NCBI GenBank assembly: GCA_023374025.1
Contig: SIJG01000053.1
Coordinates: 124,001 to 188,000 of the forward strand
DNA length: 64,000 nt
Reading direction: 5' to 3'
Origin: Heterodera schachtii
Lineage: Eukaryota; Nematoda; Chromadorea; Rhabditida; Heteroderidae
Positions 28,301 through 39,383 of the stretch are shown one piece after another (within the stretch, counting starts at the first letter, position 1; every line of letters starts with the position of its first letter). The translations under genes were made by a program, and so were the position numbers. The notes under the pieces were generated by a model that had not been told where the DNA came from, searched no databases, and worked only from the letters and a program-made list of their open reading frames with translations.

Positions 28301-28714
28301 CATTTCTCCCAAAATTCACCCAAATTTCGCTTGTTTTTGCTCCATTTTCCGTTTGTTCTTCTCATTTGTTCGTCTTACACCTGTCGCGGCGTTGCGCCGT
28401 CCCCCGACAAATTATGCCTAAGGCCATCTTTCCCGCTTCAATGAATGGCTCCATTTCTCATTTCGGCACTTCATTTTCGCTTTTCCCTCCGTCTCTTAGC
28501 AGTTTTTTGGTCGCCTGAGGGCATGGACAGGTGGGGAGGAAAATGACCATTTGAATAGGGGGGGAGAGGGGGGAAGGGCAAACAAACAAATTGGGGAATT
28601 GTTATGGCAAAGAAGGGGGGGCAGGGGGTGCTTTGCTGTGTTCTTCCATACTCTGTCTTTTAATGCTCCCGTAGCAATATTCCTGCTAATTGCCTCAAGC
28701 GTCATGCGCAATGA

Positions 28715-28912
28715 CCCCCCCCCCCCTCCTGTCTCTCCTCCCTTTTCCCTACCTTCTCTCTCTCTCTCCCTCACTCTCTCCCTCTCTCTCTCTCTTTCTC
28801 TCTCCCTCTCTCCCTCACTCTCTCCCTCTCTCCCTCTCTCTCTCTCCCTCACTCTCTCCCGCTCTCTCTCTCTCTCTCCCTCACACTCTCCCCCCCCCCT
28901 TTTTTCCCCCTC
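28715..28912. repeat. CT-rich simple repeat flanked by C runs
   Basis: (CTCTCCCTCACTCTCTCC)n between C10 at 28717 and C10 at 28891. Confidence 0.8.
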
Positions 28913-29582
28913 CGTTCTCTCCATTTCATTTCTCATCATCATCCATCCCTTATTCATTTATTCATCCGTTCTTTTCTTCCTGGACGGGCGTATGACAATT
29001 GTTGTGCCATCATTTTGCCCGTTCAATGGCCGACCATTTTCACTTTTGTTTTGGTTTTATTTTGCCTTAAGTGGGATACAAAAACATTCCATTTTTAATT
29101 TCGTTATTTATTTTTTTAAATTTGTTATTTATACAATTATTTTCCACTTTATTCATTTAATTTTCCGATTTTCTCAGCGCTTTTCAAAAATTGGTTATTA
29201 AAAGTGTTTTTACGACCGACGGACCAAACAGTCCATTCATTTGCCATTTATTTCTGTCATAAAGTTGGTTTTATTCTGATCGAAATTTCCACTTTAAGTG
29301 AAGTCACTCGGCTAAAGCACCGTAATTACGGGAAAATCATTCGATTTGCCTTTTAATGCTTTTTAATTGCTTTTCTTCGCCCATTGGTAATTTGTGGGAA
29401 GAAAAAAGAATTTGACCACCTCCGTCCCTTCCTTTCTATGCTAATTTTCACTCCGCAGACCTTAAAAATCAAAAGAGGAAATCACACTTTTTAGATCTTC
29501 GCCTTCAAACATTTTCAGGGGTTAAACTTTGTCGATTAAGTGTTAAACGAATGCTGAGATTGTCAAATTTTTCAATTTAGTC

Positions 29583-29812
29583 ACCCTCTCCTCCCTCCCC
29601 CACCCCCTTCTCTCCTCTCCCTCCCCGCTCTCTCTCCTCTCCCTCCCCCCTCTCTCTCCTCTCCCTCTCTCTCTCCTCTCCCTCCCCCCCTCTCTCTCCT
29701 CTCCCTCCCCCCCTCTTCTCTCTCTCCTCTCCCTCCCCCCTCTCTCTCCTCTCATCTCCCTCCCCCCTCTCTCTCTCTCTCCCCCTTTCCCTCCCCCACC
29801 TCTCCCCTTCTC
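29583..29812. repeat. CT/C-rich minisatellite, CTCTCTCCTCTCCCTCCCCC units
   Basis: About ten short units with variable C tract about 560 bp upstream of the homeobox gene's first modelled exon. Confidence 0.8.
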
Positions 29813-30370
29813 TTTAATATATTATCCCTTGCATTTTACTTCTTCCCCGTCTCCCTTTTTCTTCCCGTCTCCCTCAATTGGCCTCCCCTTGGTTAATTGG
29901 CCGTCCGCCCGCCCATTCCATTGGACACGCCCCTTTGGAGGAAATCCCCGGCGGCTATTTGAGAGGAGAATTGCCAAATTGGTCGTTTCGTCCCCCGGGC
30001 TCAATTTGTGCCGTCCATTAACCGTCGCTTTTCCATTCTCCGATAAATACATAAACTCGGCGGAGTTGCGTGTGCAGCAAAGGTGAAAAGTGCGCAAATA
30101 GCATCAGCAGAAGCTGAGTCCTGGGAGTGAGGGACAACACAAACATTTGCATTTTCCTCCCCAAAATGCGTCCGTCCGTCCCCTTTTTCCTAATGAGTAT
30201 AATTCATCTCCGCCCGCTTCTTCCCTTGTTCATTAACAATCGCATCATTCTATAAGCTTAGGTATGTCTTCTTCTCTCCCTTTTGATTCGGCATTTCGAA
30301 TGTCAATAATTTGTTCCCTTACCTTTGAACATTTGCAAGTGCCATAGATCAAATCATTCATTCCCTTTCC

Positions 30371-33300
30371 ATGTTTGAATATGTTCATTCAGCACAATTC
30401 GGACTTTCCCATTGTTCCAATCTGGCCAAACCAATTAAGCCCCTCGACCAGCAAAGTGAACGGCAGCGCCCTCCGCCCCCAACACAAAAGACGGCATCCC
30501 TTCGGTTTGACAGTCCAAGTCAAAAAGTGAGCCAAAGTTTGGAGTGCCTTGCCAGTGCCAATATGAACATGGCCACCGTCCAATTGCTTCTCGCCCAACA
30601 GCAACAGGTCAATTCGGCACCCCCTTTTTTGCTTAATTTGCATTTCCATTCTTTCGCATTGGTTTTGTCGGCTTTTCCTTTAGGATCCTCAACAAATCCC
30701 TCAAATGCTTTTGCACATGCAGCAGCTCCTCGCCGGTCTTCCCCCCAATTTCGTCTCGGCCTCGGGCGGTGCGTCCGCCGGCACTTCGCCCCCTCTGTCG
30801 AACTGCGTCGTGTCGTGCCTCGGCTCGTCCTCGGGTCCCTCTCCCGTCGAACTTATGGCCAAACCCCCGCTTTTTGCGCTTTTCCCCCCTCACGCCGCTC
30901 TTCTTGGGCCCGTCTCTTCCGCGATTTACTCGTCCAATTCTCTTCCAAATTGTGCACAAATTCCTGCAGATCAATTGCAACAGATAAAAAATGCCAATGA
31001 GAAAGAAATGACGGCATTCTTGGAGAAAAATGAACGACGGGGACGAGACGGAAAGGAAACTGCGAATTCATCGAACAAAAGCGCAATGGATGGAGACGAA
31101 ACGGCACCATTGAGGGGGGAAGGGGCGATGAGCAAGTTGGAAGCAATGCCAACCCAAGAAGGAGGGGATACGGAAGAAAGAGAAAGAGGTTGATTGGGAG
31201 GACAGAGTGGGCACGGCACATTGGGGGGGAGGGAGGGATGCCGAAGAAATGCAATGTCATTTTGCCACTTAAGTGCATTTACGGCGCATGTCCACCGTTT
31301 CTTCGTCCGGTTACTCTCCCGATCGCCTTACGAAGTCGGCACTTTCCCCGTCCATCGCCGATTACGCCAACGGACAGTCGCCGTTGAATGGCATCAGCGG
31401 AAATGGCGGCGATGGCGGAGGGGAGGACAGCGGGGGCGGTGGGGAGGAGGACAGCTGCAAGAGGGGCAAGCAGAGACGGTACCGAACGACATTCAGTGCC
31501 AATCAACTGGAGGAATTGGAGAGGGTGAGCAGGCCAAAGCGGCGGGGAACTGCTAACACAGGCCAACATGTTCAGATGTTCGCCGTCACTCATTACCCGG
31601 ACTGTTTCCAAAGGTAAGTCATTTCGGCACCGATTGGGCCAAAAACAATTAATCCCTCCTGTTCGTTTTCAAATTCACCGTCCATTTTCTGTCCGTCTTT
31701 CACTCTCCGCCCCCTTCTTTCATCTTTCCTTAATTTGGCCTATCCAACCAATTTTCTCGCTTCCGCAGTCCCCCGAGGGTACCTCTTTTCCGCAGGGATT
31801 GGCTTTTCCCCTGAGGGGAAATTATTATTGCGCCTTCAAATGTTTCTCTTTCTCTCTCTCTCATTTTCTTTTTCTCTTTTCTTCTCCGCCATTTTCCTTC
31901 GATTTCTCCAAAATGAAGGACCAAATGAGCAAATAAAAACGGACAGTGCATTAGCCATTAACAATTTGGCGGTTACCTTTACCTTCTTTCGCCCTCTTTG
32001 ACGGCAACAATTGGCCGGAAGAGCAAATTGGCCAAAATTTTGAAGGGCAATTAAGCAGGGGGAGAGAGTATTCCGGACGGACTGAGTTAATGGCGCCAAA
32101 TTAAGTCACCCGGGGGAGGTACGGTAATTGGAGTCAAAACGCTCCCCCCCCCCCCTCCCCTCCCAATCATATGGCAAAGACAAAATCCAATTTGGAATGC
32201 ATTGTTTCTGTGGATTGGCCAAATCTGTCCCGAAGCCATGCCATCCATCAGCACAATTACCCGTCCTCATCATCCTCCAAAATTTCCCGAGGCCATGGCC
32301 CATCCATCATCCGATGGATGGACAAGCGAAAAGCGAATGGAAAAGCCGGGTCTTCGTATTTTGCACATTTTTAAATGCTTTAATTGACAAATGAACGAAA
32401 AAACGCAAAAAAGAGACAGCGAGAAATCAAATTCAATGGAAAACATTTGCATTTTAATTTGATTAAAATCAAAAGGAAAATACTGTTCTAAGGTCCCACA
32501 ATAAATTGGTACTTTTCTATTTTGAGATCCCACTTTGAAATTTCAAATAAAAAAGTCATTTCTAAGGTAATTTGTGGCTCTGATTACGAATATGACCTTT
32601 GTTTTGCAAAATTCCAAACCCCGAACCCCGAGGAAAACATATTTTTAGAGGTTTTCGAGGTCGGTGAATACAGGTATGGCATTCATTTTGACCAATTAAA
32701 AACTCGAACAAAAAAAGAAAAAAAAAATTTTTCTCAACAAACACATGGGCGCCATGTGCCATGAAAACTCGTACAATTGCTTAGGTTTAGCCTAAAGCTT
32801 AGGCCTAAACCTAGGTATGCCCTAAGCTAAGGCCTAGGCCTAGCCTAAAGCTTAGGCATAAACCTAGGTCTAGCCTAAAACTTAGGCCTACGCTTAAGCC
32901 TAGGTCCAAACAAGCCTAAGCCTGGCCTAACCTATGAAAATTCGGGTTCAGGGTTCGGAACTTTGCAAAAACAAAGGTCATATTCGTTCGTGATCAGCGA
33001 CAAACGAGTTAAAATATTTAAAAAAACTAATTAGGCAATTATAACTTTTAAAAAGGTAAAATCTGCTGGGCAAAATTGGTACATTCCATAGCTTTTGATG
33101 AGTTCTGTCTAAAAATAAGTGAAAGAAATCGAGCCGACATCATTTGAGAGGTTTTTGAGCAATTCAAAATCCGAAGTAAATTTTATAAGTCCGAATGATT
33201 CCTCCGCCCCCAATTCACTTTTTGCTTCATCTTCGCATGTTTTAGTTCATTTTGAGAGGAGGGAGGGGACATTATTCATTTATTAAGGTAAAAACCTCTC

Positions 33301-33837
33301 AAATGGCGTCGGTTCGATTTCTTTCTCTGTTTTTACACAGAACTCATTAAAAACTGGAATGGTAACGATTTTGTCCATGTTTTGCCTTTTTAAAAGGGTT
33401 ATAATTGCGCGATTTTATTTACTTTTCTTAGTTTTTAATCGTTCTAAAAACGTTTTAAACGCTTTGTCGGCCGTTTTTTTGGTGGTTGCGTCGTTTCATC
33501 ACCCAATAAAACTTATAGAAGTGTTTTATCCATGTTTTGAGTATGGGACCTCACAAATCAGTAGAACGAATTTACTAAATCAAATTCAAATTATTAATAT
33601 CAAAAAATTAATTCACAGCGGAAAGGCAAAGACAGCGAAAATAAGAAAAATAATAATGCGATAATTAAAGCCAAAACAGTGGGAAGGCAATGAAAGGGAG
33701 AGATTATGTCGGATGCTTCTTTTCATCTTCCTTTCTTCTTCCTCCCCCCTTCCCTCCCTCTCTTTCTCTCTCCTTTCCCTTTTCTTTTCTTCCATTTCTT
33801 CCTTTTCCTTCCTCCTCTTTTGTCCGATTCTTTACCC

Positions 33838-33871
<34 letters not shown>

Positions 33872-36419
33872 TCCTTTCTCTTTCTTTTATCTCCTCTCTC
33901 TCTCTCCCTTTTTTCTTTTATCTCTCTCTCTCTCTCCCTTTCTTCTTTCTTTATCTCTCTTTCTCTTCCTCCTCTTTCTTTTATCTCCTCTCTCTTCCTT
34001 TCTTCTTTCTTTTATCTCTCTCTCTCTCTTCCTTTCTTCTTTCTTTTCTCTCTCTCTCTCTTCTTTCTTTCTTTTATCTCTCTCCCTCTCTCTCCTTTCT
34101 CTTCTTTATCTCTCTCTCTCTCTTCTTTCTTCTTCTTTTATCTCTCTCTCTCTCTCTCTCTCTCTCCCTTTCTTCTTTCTTTTATCTCTCTCTCTCTCTC
34201 TCTTCCTTTCTTCTTTCTTTTATCTCTCTCTCTCTCCCTTTCTTCTTTCTTTTATCTCTCTCTCTCTCTCTTCCTTCTTTCTTTTATCTCTCTCTCTCTC
34301 TCTCTCTCTTCCTTTCTTCTTTCTTTTATCTCTCTCTCTCTCTCTCTCTCTCCCTTTCCTCTTTCTTTTGTCTCTTTCTCTCTTCCTTTTCTCATTTTCT
34401 TTCTTCCTTTTTCCTTCCTCCTCTTTTTCCGATTTCTTTACCCCCCCCCCTTCGCCGCCTCTTCCTGGACAATTGCAACGGCAATTAGCCAAATGGGCCG
34501 ATTGAGCGTATGTGAGCGGGACATTCGCCAATTCAAATGGTTGCTGTTGACCTCATCATTAAATTATTATGGCTCGGAAATTGGACTCTAATTGCCTCTA
34601 ATTTTATAAAAGTCGGCATGGCATCTGTTCATTCTCCCCTCTCCTTTCTCTCCTTTTCCTTTCTCCCCTCTCCTTTCTCTCCTTTTCCTTTCTCCCTCTC
34701 CTTTCTCTCCTTTTCCTTTCTCCCCTCTCCTTTCTCTCCTTTTCCTTTCTCCCCTCTCCTGTCTCTCCTTTTCCTTTCTCCCCTCTCCTTTCTCTCCTTT
34801 TCCTTTCTCCCCTCTCCTGTCTCTCCTTTTCCTTTCTCCCCTCTCCTGTCTCTCCTTTTCCTTTCTCCCCTCTCCTTTCTCTCCTTTTCCTTTCTCCCCT
34901 CTCCTTTCTCTCCTTTTCCCTTTCTCCCCTCTCCTTTCTCTCCTTTTTCCTTTCTCCCCTCTCCTGTCTCTCCTTTTCCTTTCTCCCCTCTCCTGTCTCT
35001 CCTTTTCCTTTCTCCCCTCTCCTTTCTCTCCTTTTCCTTTCTCCCCTCTCCTGTCTCTCGTTCATCCTTTCTCCCTTCTCTACTGTTTCTCCCTTTATCC
35101 CCTCTCTTGTCTCTCCTTCTCCCTTTCTCTCCCTCCTCTTCCTCATTCCTTATCTTTTCCAGAGAAGACCTGGCCGCGAAAGTGGCCCTGACCGAGGCGC
35201 GTGTCCAAGTTTGGTTCCAAGTTGGTCCTTGCCTTCCTTTTGCCCACGCGTTACGTTCCCTTGGCACAGAACCGCCGGGCCAAACAACGGAAGCAGGACC
35301 GGTCCATGCACCAGCACGTGCACCCTTACGCGCACTCGGCCGCCATGGCCCTTTCGGCCGCAGCCGTGCCGCCCTTTTCGCCTTCGGCGTCGTCGTATGC
35401 CGCCGCCTTTCTCTCCGCCATGGTCAACGCCAACCTCAGCTCGGCCTCTGCTGCTGGCTGTTCCTCCGTTGCCAATTTGATCAATTCATCGTCCGTTGAG
35501 GCAATGGCCAATTTTGCAGCCGCCGCGGCTTCCACGCAGCAAAGTGCGACCGCAGCTGAGCAATTCGCTGGCGGAGGTGCGCTTTTCATCCGTCGCCCCA
35601 CCGTATGCTTTTTCAGATGCCGACCCTCCGCCGGTCGCTTCTCCGTCCTCGTCGCTTCCGTCTCACAATCAGTCAAACTCAAGCAAATTCATCACTTCTC
35701 AAATGGCCAACGACGACAAACCGCCAAATTCGGCCAATTTCCGCCCTTTTCACTCATTCGAAAGGGAACGAACGAATTCAATCGGAGAAGGAGAAATAAC
35801 GGAAAAGGACAAAAGAAGTGGAGGAGAAGCACAAAACAAACAACAACAACAGGTGGGGGGAATGAAGAGAGGGAACGAATTTAAAAAGAGGAAACAAAAA
35901 TAAAAAGGGGGGGTACAAAAGAATTTTTTAGACATTTCGCAACATTTTATGCTTAATTAGTGTTGTTCTTTGGCCAGCTAATGAATCACTAATTAGTTAA
36001 TTGCATTGTTAATGAGCTGTCTCACCTCGGCCTTTTTCGAAATTCAGCAGAAGCAATTCAACTTTTCGGACATTGCCTCTCTCGCCGAATGTTCTCGCGG
36101 TGGTCCGTCGCGCGTGCCCTCCCCCCCTCCTCCGCTGGCGAATGTTCCTCGGCCCCCTCCCGCCGCTTTGTCCGCTTCTTCCTCGGCCCTTTCCGTGCCT
36201 TCGCCAGCGTTTTTTAATTCGCCAGTCTTTGAATCTTCTACCAATGCACCCGCTTTTCTGCAACATTATTTGCAACAAATTATTGGAATTCAGCAACCGA
36301 TGGTGAAAAATGAAGGAGAGAAAAGGGAAGAGGAAGAAAATGGGAGGGAAAGGAGAAAAAGGAAGAGAGACAAAGAGGAGGAAGAGGAGACGAAGAAAAA
36401 GACAAACATTGAGGGATGA
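30371..36419 (+). CDS. alr-1: paired-like homeodomain transcription factor, aristaless/ALR-1 type
   Basis: Sequence-specific nuclear regulator. Exons 30371-30607, 30684-31188, 31274-31524, 31576-31613, 35163-35220, 35270-35576, 35617-35852 and 36048-36419 total 2004 nt with consistent phases (667 aa). The homeodomain is at about residues 312-372: KQRRYRTTF in helix 1, LEELER, THYPDCF, then EDLAAKVALTEARVQVWFQ and NRRAKQRKQ. It has Q50 and the invariant W48, F49, N51. KQRRYRTTF and LTEARVQVWFQNRRAK point to aristaless/ARX/ALR-1; a Prop-like protein is the main alternative because of RRAKQRKQ. The N-terminal half is Gln/Ser/Gly-rich, and an alanine-rich segment follows the homeodomain. Introns fall after R344's first two bases and, unusually, between Q50 and N51. 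The last about 35 residues come from a GA-rich satellite. The first ATG is the earliest in frame; upstream exons are possible. Confidence 0.85.
32570..33008. mobile_element. foldback element with TTAGGC/GCCTAA-rich loop
   Basis: Arms: left TTTGTGGCTCTGATTACGAA then TATGACCTTTGTTTTGCAAA and CCGAACCCCGA; right is its inverted counterpart near 32942-33003. The loop at 32780-32935 is a jumble of GCTTAGGCCTAAACCTAGG-type words, that is, TTAGGC hexamers in both orientations. Target duplication not identified. Confidence 0.65.
33030..33415. mobile_element. foldback element, about 110 bp degenerate arms
   Basis: The left arm (33035-33175) and right arm (33285-33410, inverted) share GCCGACATCATTTGAGAGGT / ACCTCTCAAATGGCGTCGG and GAACTCATTAAAA-type words. 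The loop is a GAGGGAGGGG-containing 100 bp. No coding. Confidence 0.6.
33735..34450. repeat. CT-rich minisatellite in the homeobox intron
   Basis: Units of TCCTTTCTTCTTTCTTTTAT followed by (CT)n, about 15 copies; C-runs bound both sides (33837 and 34441). Confidence 0.85.
34628..35140. repeat. 29 bp minisatellite immediately before the homeobox exon at 35163
   Basis: About 17 copies containing CTCCTTTTCCTTTCTCCCCT with CTCCTTT/CTCCTGT variants. It directly precedes the acceptor and could act as an extended polypyrimidine tract. Confidence 0.85.
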
Positions 36420-36725
36420 AAGGGAAGAGGAGGAAGAAGAGGAGGAGGAGGAAGAGAGACAAGGAGGAGGAAGAGGAGACGAAGAAAAAGACAAACATTG
36501 AGGGATGAGAGGGAAGAGGAGGAAAAGGAGGAGGAAGAGGAGACGAAGAAGAAGACAAACATTGAGGGATGAAAGGAAAGAGGAGGAAAAGGAGGAAGAA
36601 GAGGAGGAAGAGAGACAAAGAGGAGGAAGAGGAGACGAAGAAAAAGACAAACATTGAGGGATGAAAGGGAAGAGGAGGAGGAAGAGGAAGAAGAGGAGGA
36701 GGAGACGAAGAAGAAGACAAACAAA
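36310..36725. repeat. GA-rich minisatellite overlapping the end of the homeobox CDS
   Basis: The word GACAAACATTGAGGGATGA occurs at about 36400, 36490, 36556 and 36645, separated by (GAAGAGGAG)n. The first copy supplies the last codons and the TGA stop of the homeobox gene. Confidence 0.8.
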
Positions 36726-36816
36726 ATTCGCTTTTTCTCTCCCTTTTTGTATAATATTTTTTTTTTAGTTAGCTCCAATTTTCTTTTGCCTCTCATTTTC
36801 ATAATAACAATTACAT

Positions 36817-36822
36817 AATAAA
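36817..36822 (+). terminator. candidate poly(A) signal of the homeobox gene
   Basis: AATAAA in an AT-rich stretch about 400 bases after the stop; a second AATAAA follows at about 36837. Confidence 0.4.
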
Positions 36823-38215
36823 ATATTAATTAATCAAATAAACATTTATCAAATCCTATCCAATAATTTTGGCACTTTTATAAGCGGACAAATAGTCATT
36901 TTTGGCTCCTTTTATCAACAATACCAAATTGAAAATACACACAGTTCTGAATTAGGATTTTCCAAAGATACTAATTGTTTTGGTTTGGTCCCGGGGTTGA
37001 CAAAAAAGGGTGCTTTTTCTGAACCAGCCCCCACTATAACCGAGGAAGGATGAATAGTAATGTTCTTCGAGATCGACAATTTCCTGAGACTCGAGACCGA
37101 GAGCAAAGTGGAATCGAACTTTGTTTGTTTTTTTAATTTTTTCTTATACCCAATCAATGACCATCCTAGTTTTCTTGGGCCAAAACAATGTCTAAATTCT
37201 TGGCAGGGATGTTTGTAGCAGTACTGAAGATGAAGATAAAGCTAAAAAACCCATAATTTCCTCTAAAATGCTTCAGGAAAAAATAATAGAAAAAACTCAG
37301 ATTTTGGCGTACCCTTTATGTTCAAGTTGATTTTTCAGTTTTGAAACCACATTTTATTTCCAAAACCTAAAACTGCAAGGCAATTGACCAAAGACGGGAC
37401 ACTCTTAAACGACTCCAATCCTTCGTAGGGAGTGACCCGATCGGGGAAAATCAAAATTACGAACGACAAACGACGGATAAAACGGCAAAACGAATTAGTC
37501 AAACGGCATAATTTCGTCGTAACGATAAATTCCGAAAAAATGCCAAATTTGTCATTTGTCTTCCGATTTTTGTTCGTAATTGGAAATTGCAGCAAACCGG
37601 AGCCAATAAAAATATTATAAATTTATGTACAATTATGATCAAGAGTTATGTATTTGTTAGTCATTTCGCGGTTTGTTTGTTCTTTACCTTTTATTCCAAA
37701 AACCAAAAATATTTTTTCTGTTTTTGGTTTCGTATTTTTTCTCAATTCGCATTGAAAATTTGTTCACGGGCAGCGCTGAGAATTAGATAAGCGACCGCAG
37801 AGAAAACGAACTGTCAAAGTTATAAAAAAAAAGAATGAATTAAAAAAAACAAAATCACATTTAAAAAATATTGCAGTAAAATTTTTTCTCAAAAATAATT
37901 TTTCGAATTAAATTTATTGAAATTAAAATTAACAGTAATTACCGTATTCAGAAACGAGAATTTTGTATACTTTCTTAAAAATTTTCAACTCCTAGAAATT
38001 TTTTCGAAAATTTCTACAAGCTATTTTTTCCCATGAAGGAAGTCTTGGTCAAATTGTTGAGCAAAGTTGGAGGAAAGAAAACGTTTTTTTTAATTAAATA
38101 ATATTTATTTAAAAATGCGCTATTTATTGTGCCTGTGGCCTAATGGTTATTCTCTTGGATTCTCTTCCTTCTTTACTCAGTATTAGGGATATGTACTAAA
38201 TACTTTTGACCATGG
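36823..38215. other. AT-rich intergenic, no gene seen
   Basis: Long A/T runs and one open frame at 37432-37620 without recognisable motifs. A tRNA A-box-like word (TGGCCTAATGG) sits at 38138-38148 without a matching B box. Confidence 0.5.
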
Positions 38216-38224
38216 CTGTAAATG

Positions 38225-38844
38225 GGGTCGGGGTCAGTTTGGCGCGGGTTTTTTGGCGCGGGTTTTTTGGCGCGGGCTTTTTTGGCGCGGCCTTTTTGGC
38301 GCCCTTTATAAAATGGCTTTTTTGGCGCCAGAGTTGAAAAATCTCCAAAAAATTTTTAATTTGCCTTTCTTTGTGCATAAGTATAAGCCATTTTCTTTCA
38401 AAGTACCATGCTAATACAATTGCTAGCAATGGCACAGAATTGTGGTGCCTAATTTAACTTTTATATTTTTGTTAAAATTACCATTCGAGGGGTTTTCGAG
38501 GATGTTTGATCTTAATCTAACCAGTGCCTAATTACGAACTCCGGACTCATATTCGAATAAGTATACTAGATTTTGACTCGAAAATTCGAAACCCGGCCCG
38601 GTATTCGAGGGTAAACAATACTTCAAAAAATAAAACTTTTACTTTTTAGCAAAATTACGTCATATGTTAGTTCACAACAGGAAAAACTGATTTTGACAAG
38701 GTTAGTTCCAAAATTTGAAAAAATTTTTAAATTTTTTACGGCGCCAAAAAAGCCATTTTATATATGGCGCCAAAACGGCCGCGCAAAAACGGCCCGCGCC
38801 AAAAAAGCCCGCGCCAAAAAACCCGCGCCAAACTGACCGGTTCC
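38225..38844. mobile_element. foldback element with TTTGGCGCGGG motif arrays, 9 bp TSD
   Basis: Flanked on both sides by CTGTAAATG (38216-38224 and 38845-38853). Ends are GGGTCGGGGTCAG at the left and CTGACCGGTTCC at the right. Each arm carries four or five tandem copies of a TTTTTTGGCGCGGG-like unit, inverted relative to the other arm. The 0.3 kb centre has no gene. The 9 bp duplication fits Mutator-like (MULE) transposition, which is inference. Confidence 0.75.
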
Positions 38845-39383
38845 CTGTAAATGAGCAATTGGAACAAATGGCAAAAGAATAAATGAATAATAAATGATTG
38901 AATGACTCACCAAATGCAAATATTCAGCAAACAAATGGCAGAAGGAATCTGCCAAAGACTCTGAGCATAAATTCAGTAATTTCATTTCAGATAATCTAAA
39001 CAATGACCAAAAATGGTTGGGTTTGCAGCACTAAGAACAGATTTTTGTACTTTTCAAAAACCACCACTTAATTACTTAAGTATTACATACCTAATTGGTG
39101 AACTTGCAAATTTCCAACTACAAATGGATTGGGAGTTTTGTAAATGATGGAAAAGGATAATATGGCGAAAGCGCAATGAGTGAGTGACCCATCGACGGTG
39201 TTTCGCGATTTCTCAGGAATCTCCGCCGTGTTAAAAAGCAATCGAACATAAATGGGGTCATTCGTGGGAGTTCCATTGGGCGCACAGCGAAACAAAAAAA
39301 GACAAATTATTTCTCCCGATACAATATATGTTTATAAATTTGATGCGTTAACCGCGGTTAACTTAACCGGGAGACGGGAATAA

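Larger units (their letters stand above)
17837..30370. other. 12.5 kb gene-poor interval between TMC and the homeobox gene
   Basis: I found no coding exon supported by conserved residues plus splice signals on either strand. Simple repeats annotated separately alternate in strand. C or G homopolymers of ten or more recur (for example 19300-19310, 25667-25683, 26060-26077, 26633-26647, 27320-27337, 28172-28191). The rest is moderately AT-rich with many AATTGG/GGCCAATT and TTAATTA words, notably at 26900-27900, which could hold regulatory DNA of the homeobox gene. Confidence 0.55.
31614..35162 (+). repeat. 3.5 kb intron inside the homeobox, filled with repeats
   Basis: It starts GTAAGT and ends TTTTCCAG. 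It holds two foldback elements (32570-33008 and 33030-33415), a CT tract and a 29 bp minisatellite. Family similarity on both sides (YPDCFQ and REDLAAKV) supports joining across it. Confidence 0.85.

Noticed and set aside
33690..34591. Three parallel + strand ORFs of 260-290 codons
   Set aside because: CT-repeat by-product inside the homeobox intron; open in all frames at once.
38130..38170. tRNA-like start with A-box TGGCCTAATGG
   Set aside because: No B box, no acceptor-stem pairing and no T-loop downstream; at most a fragment.
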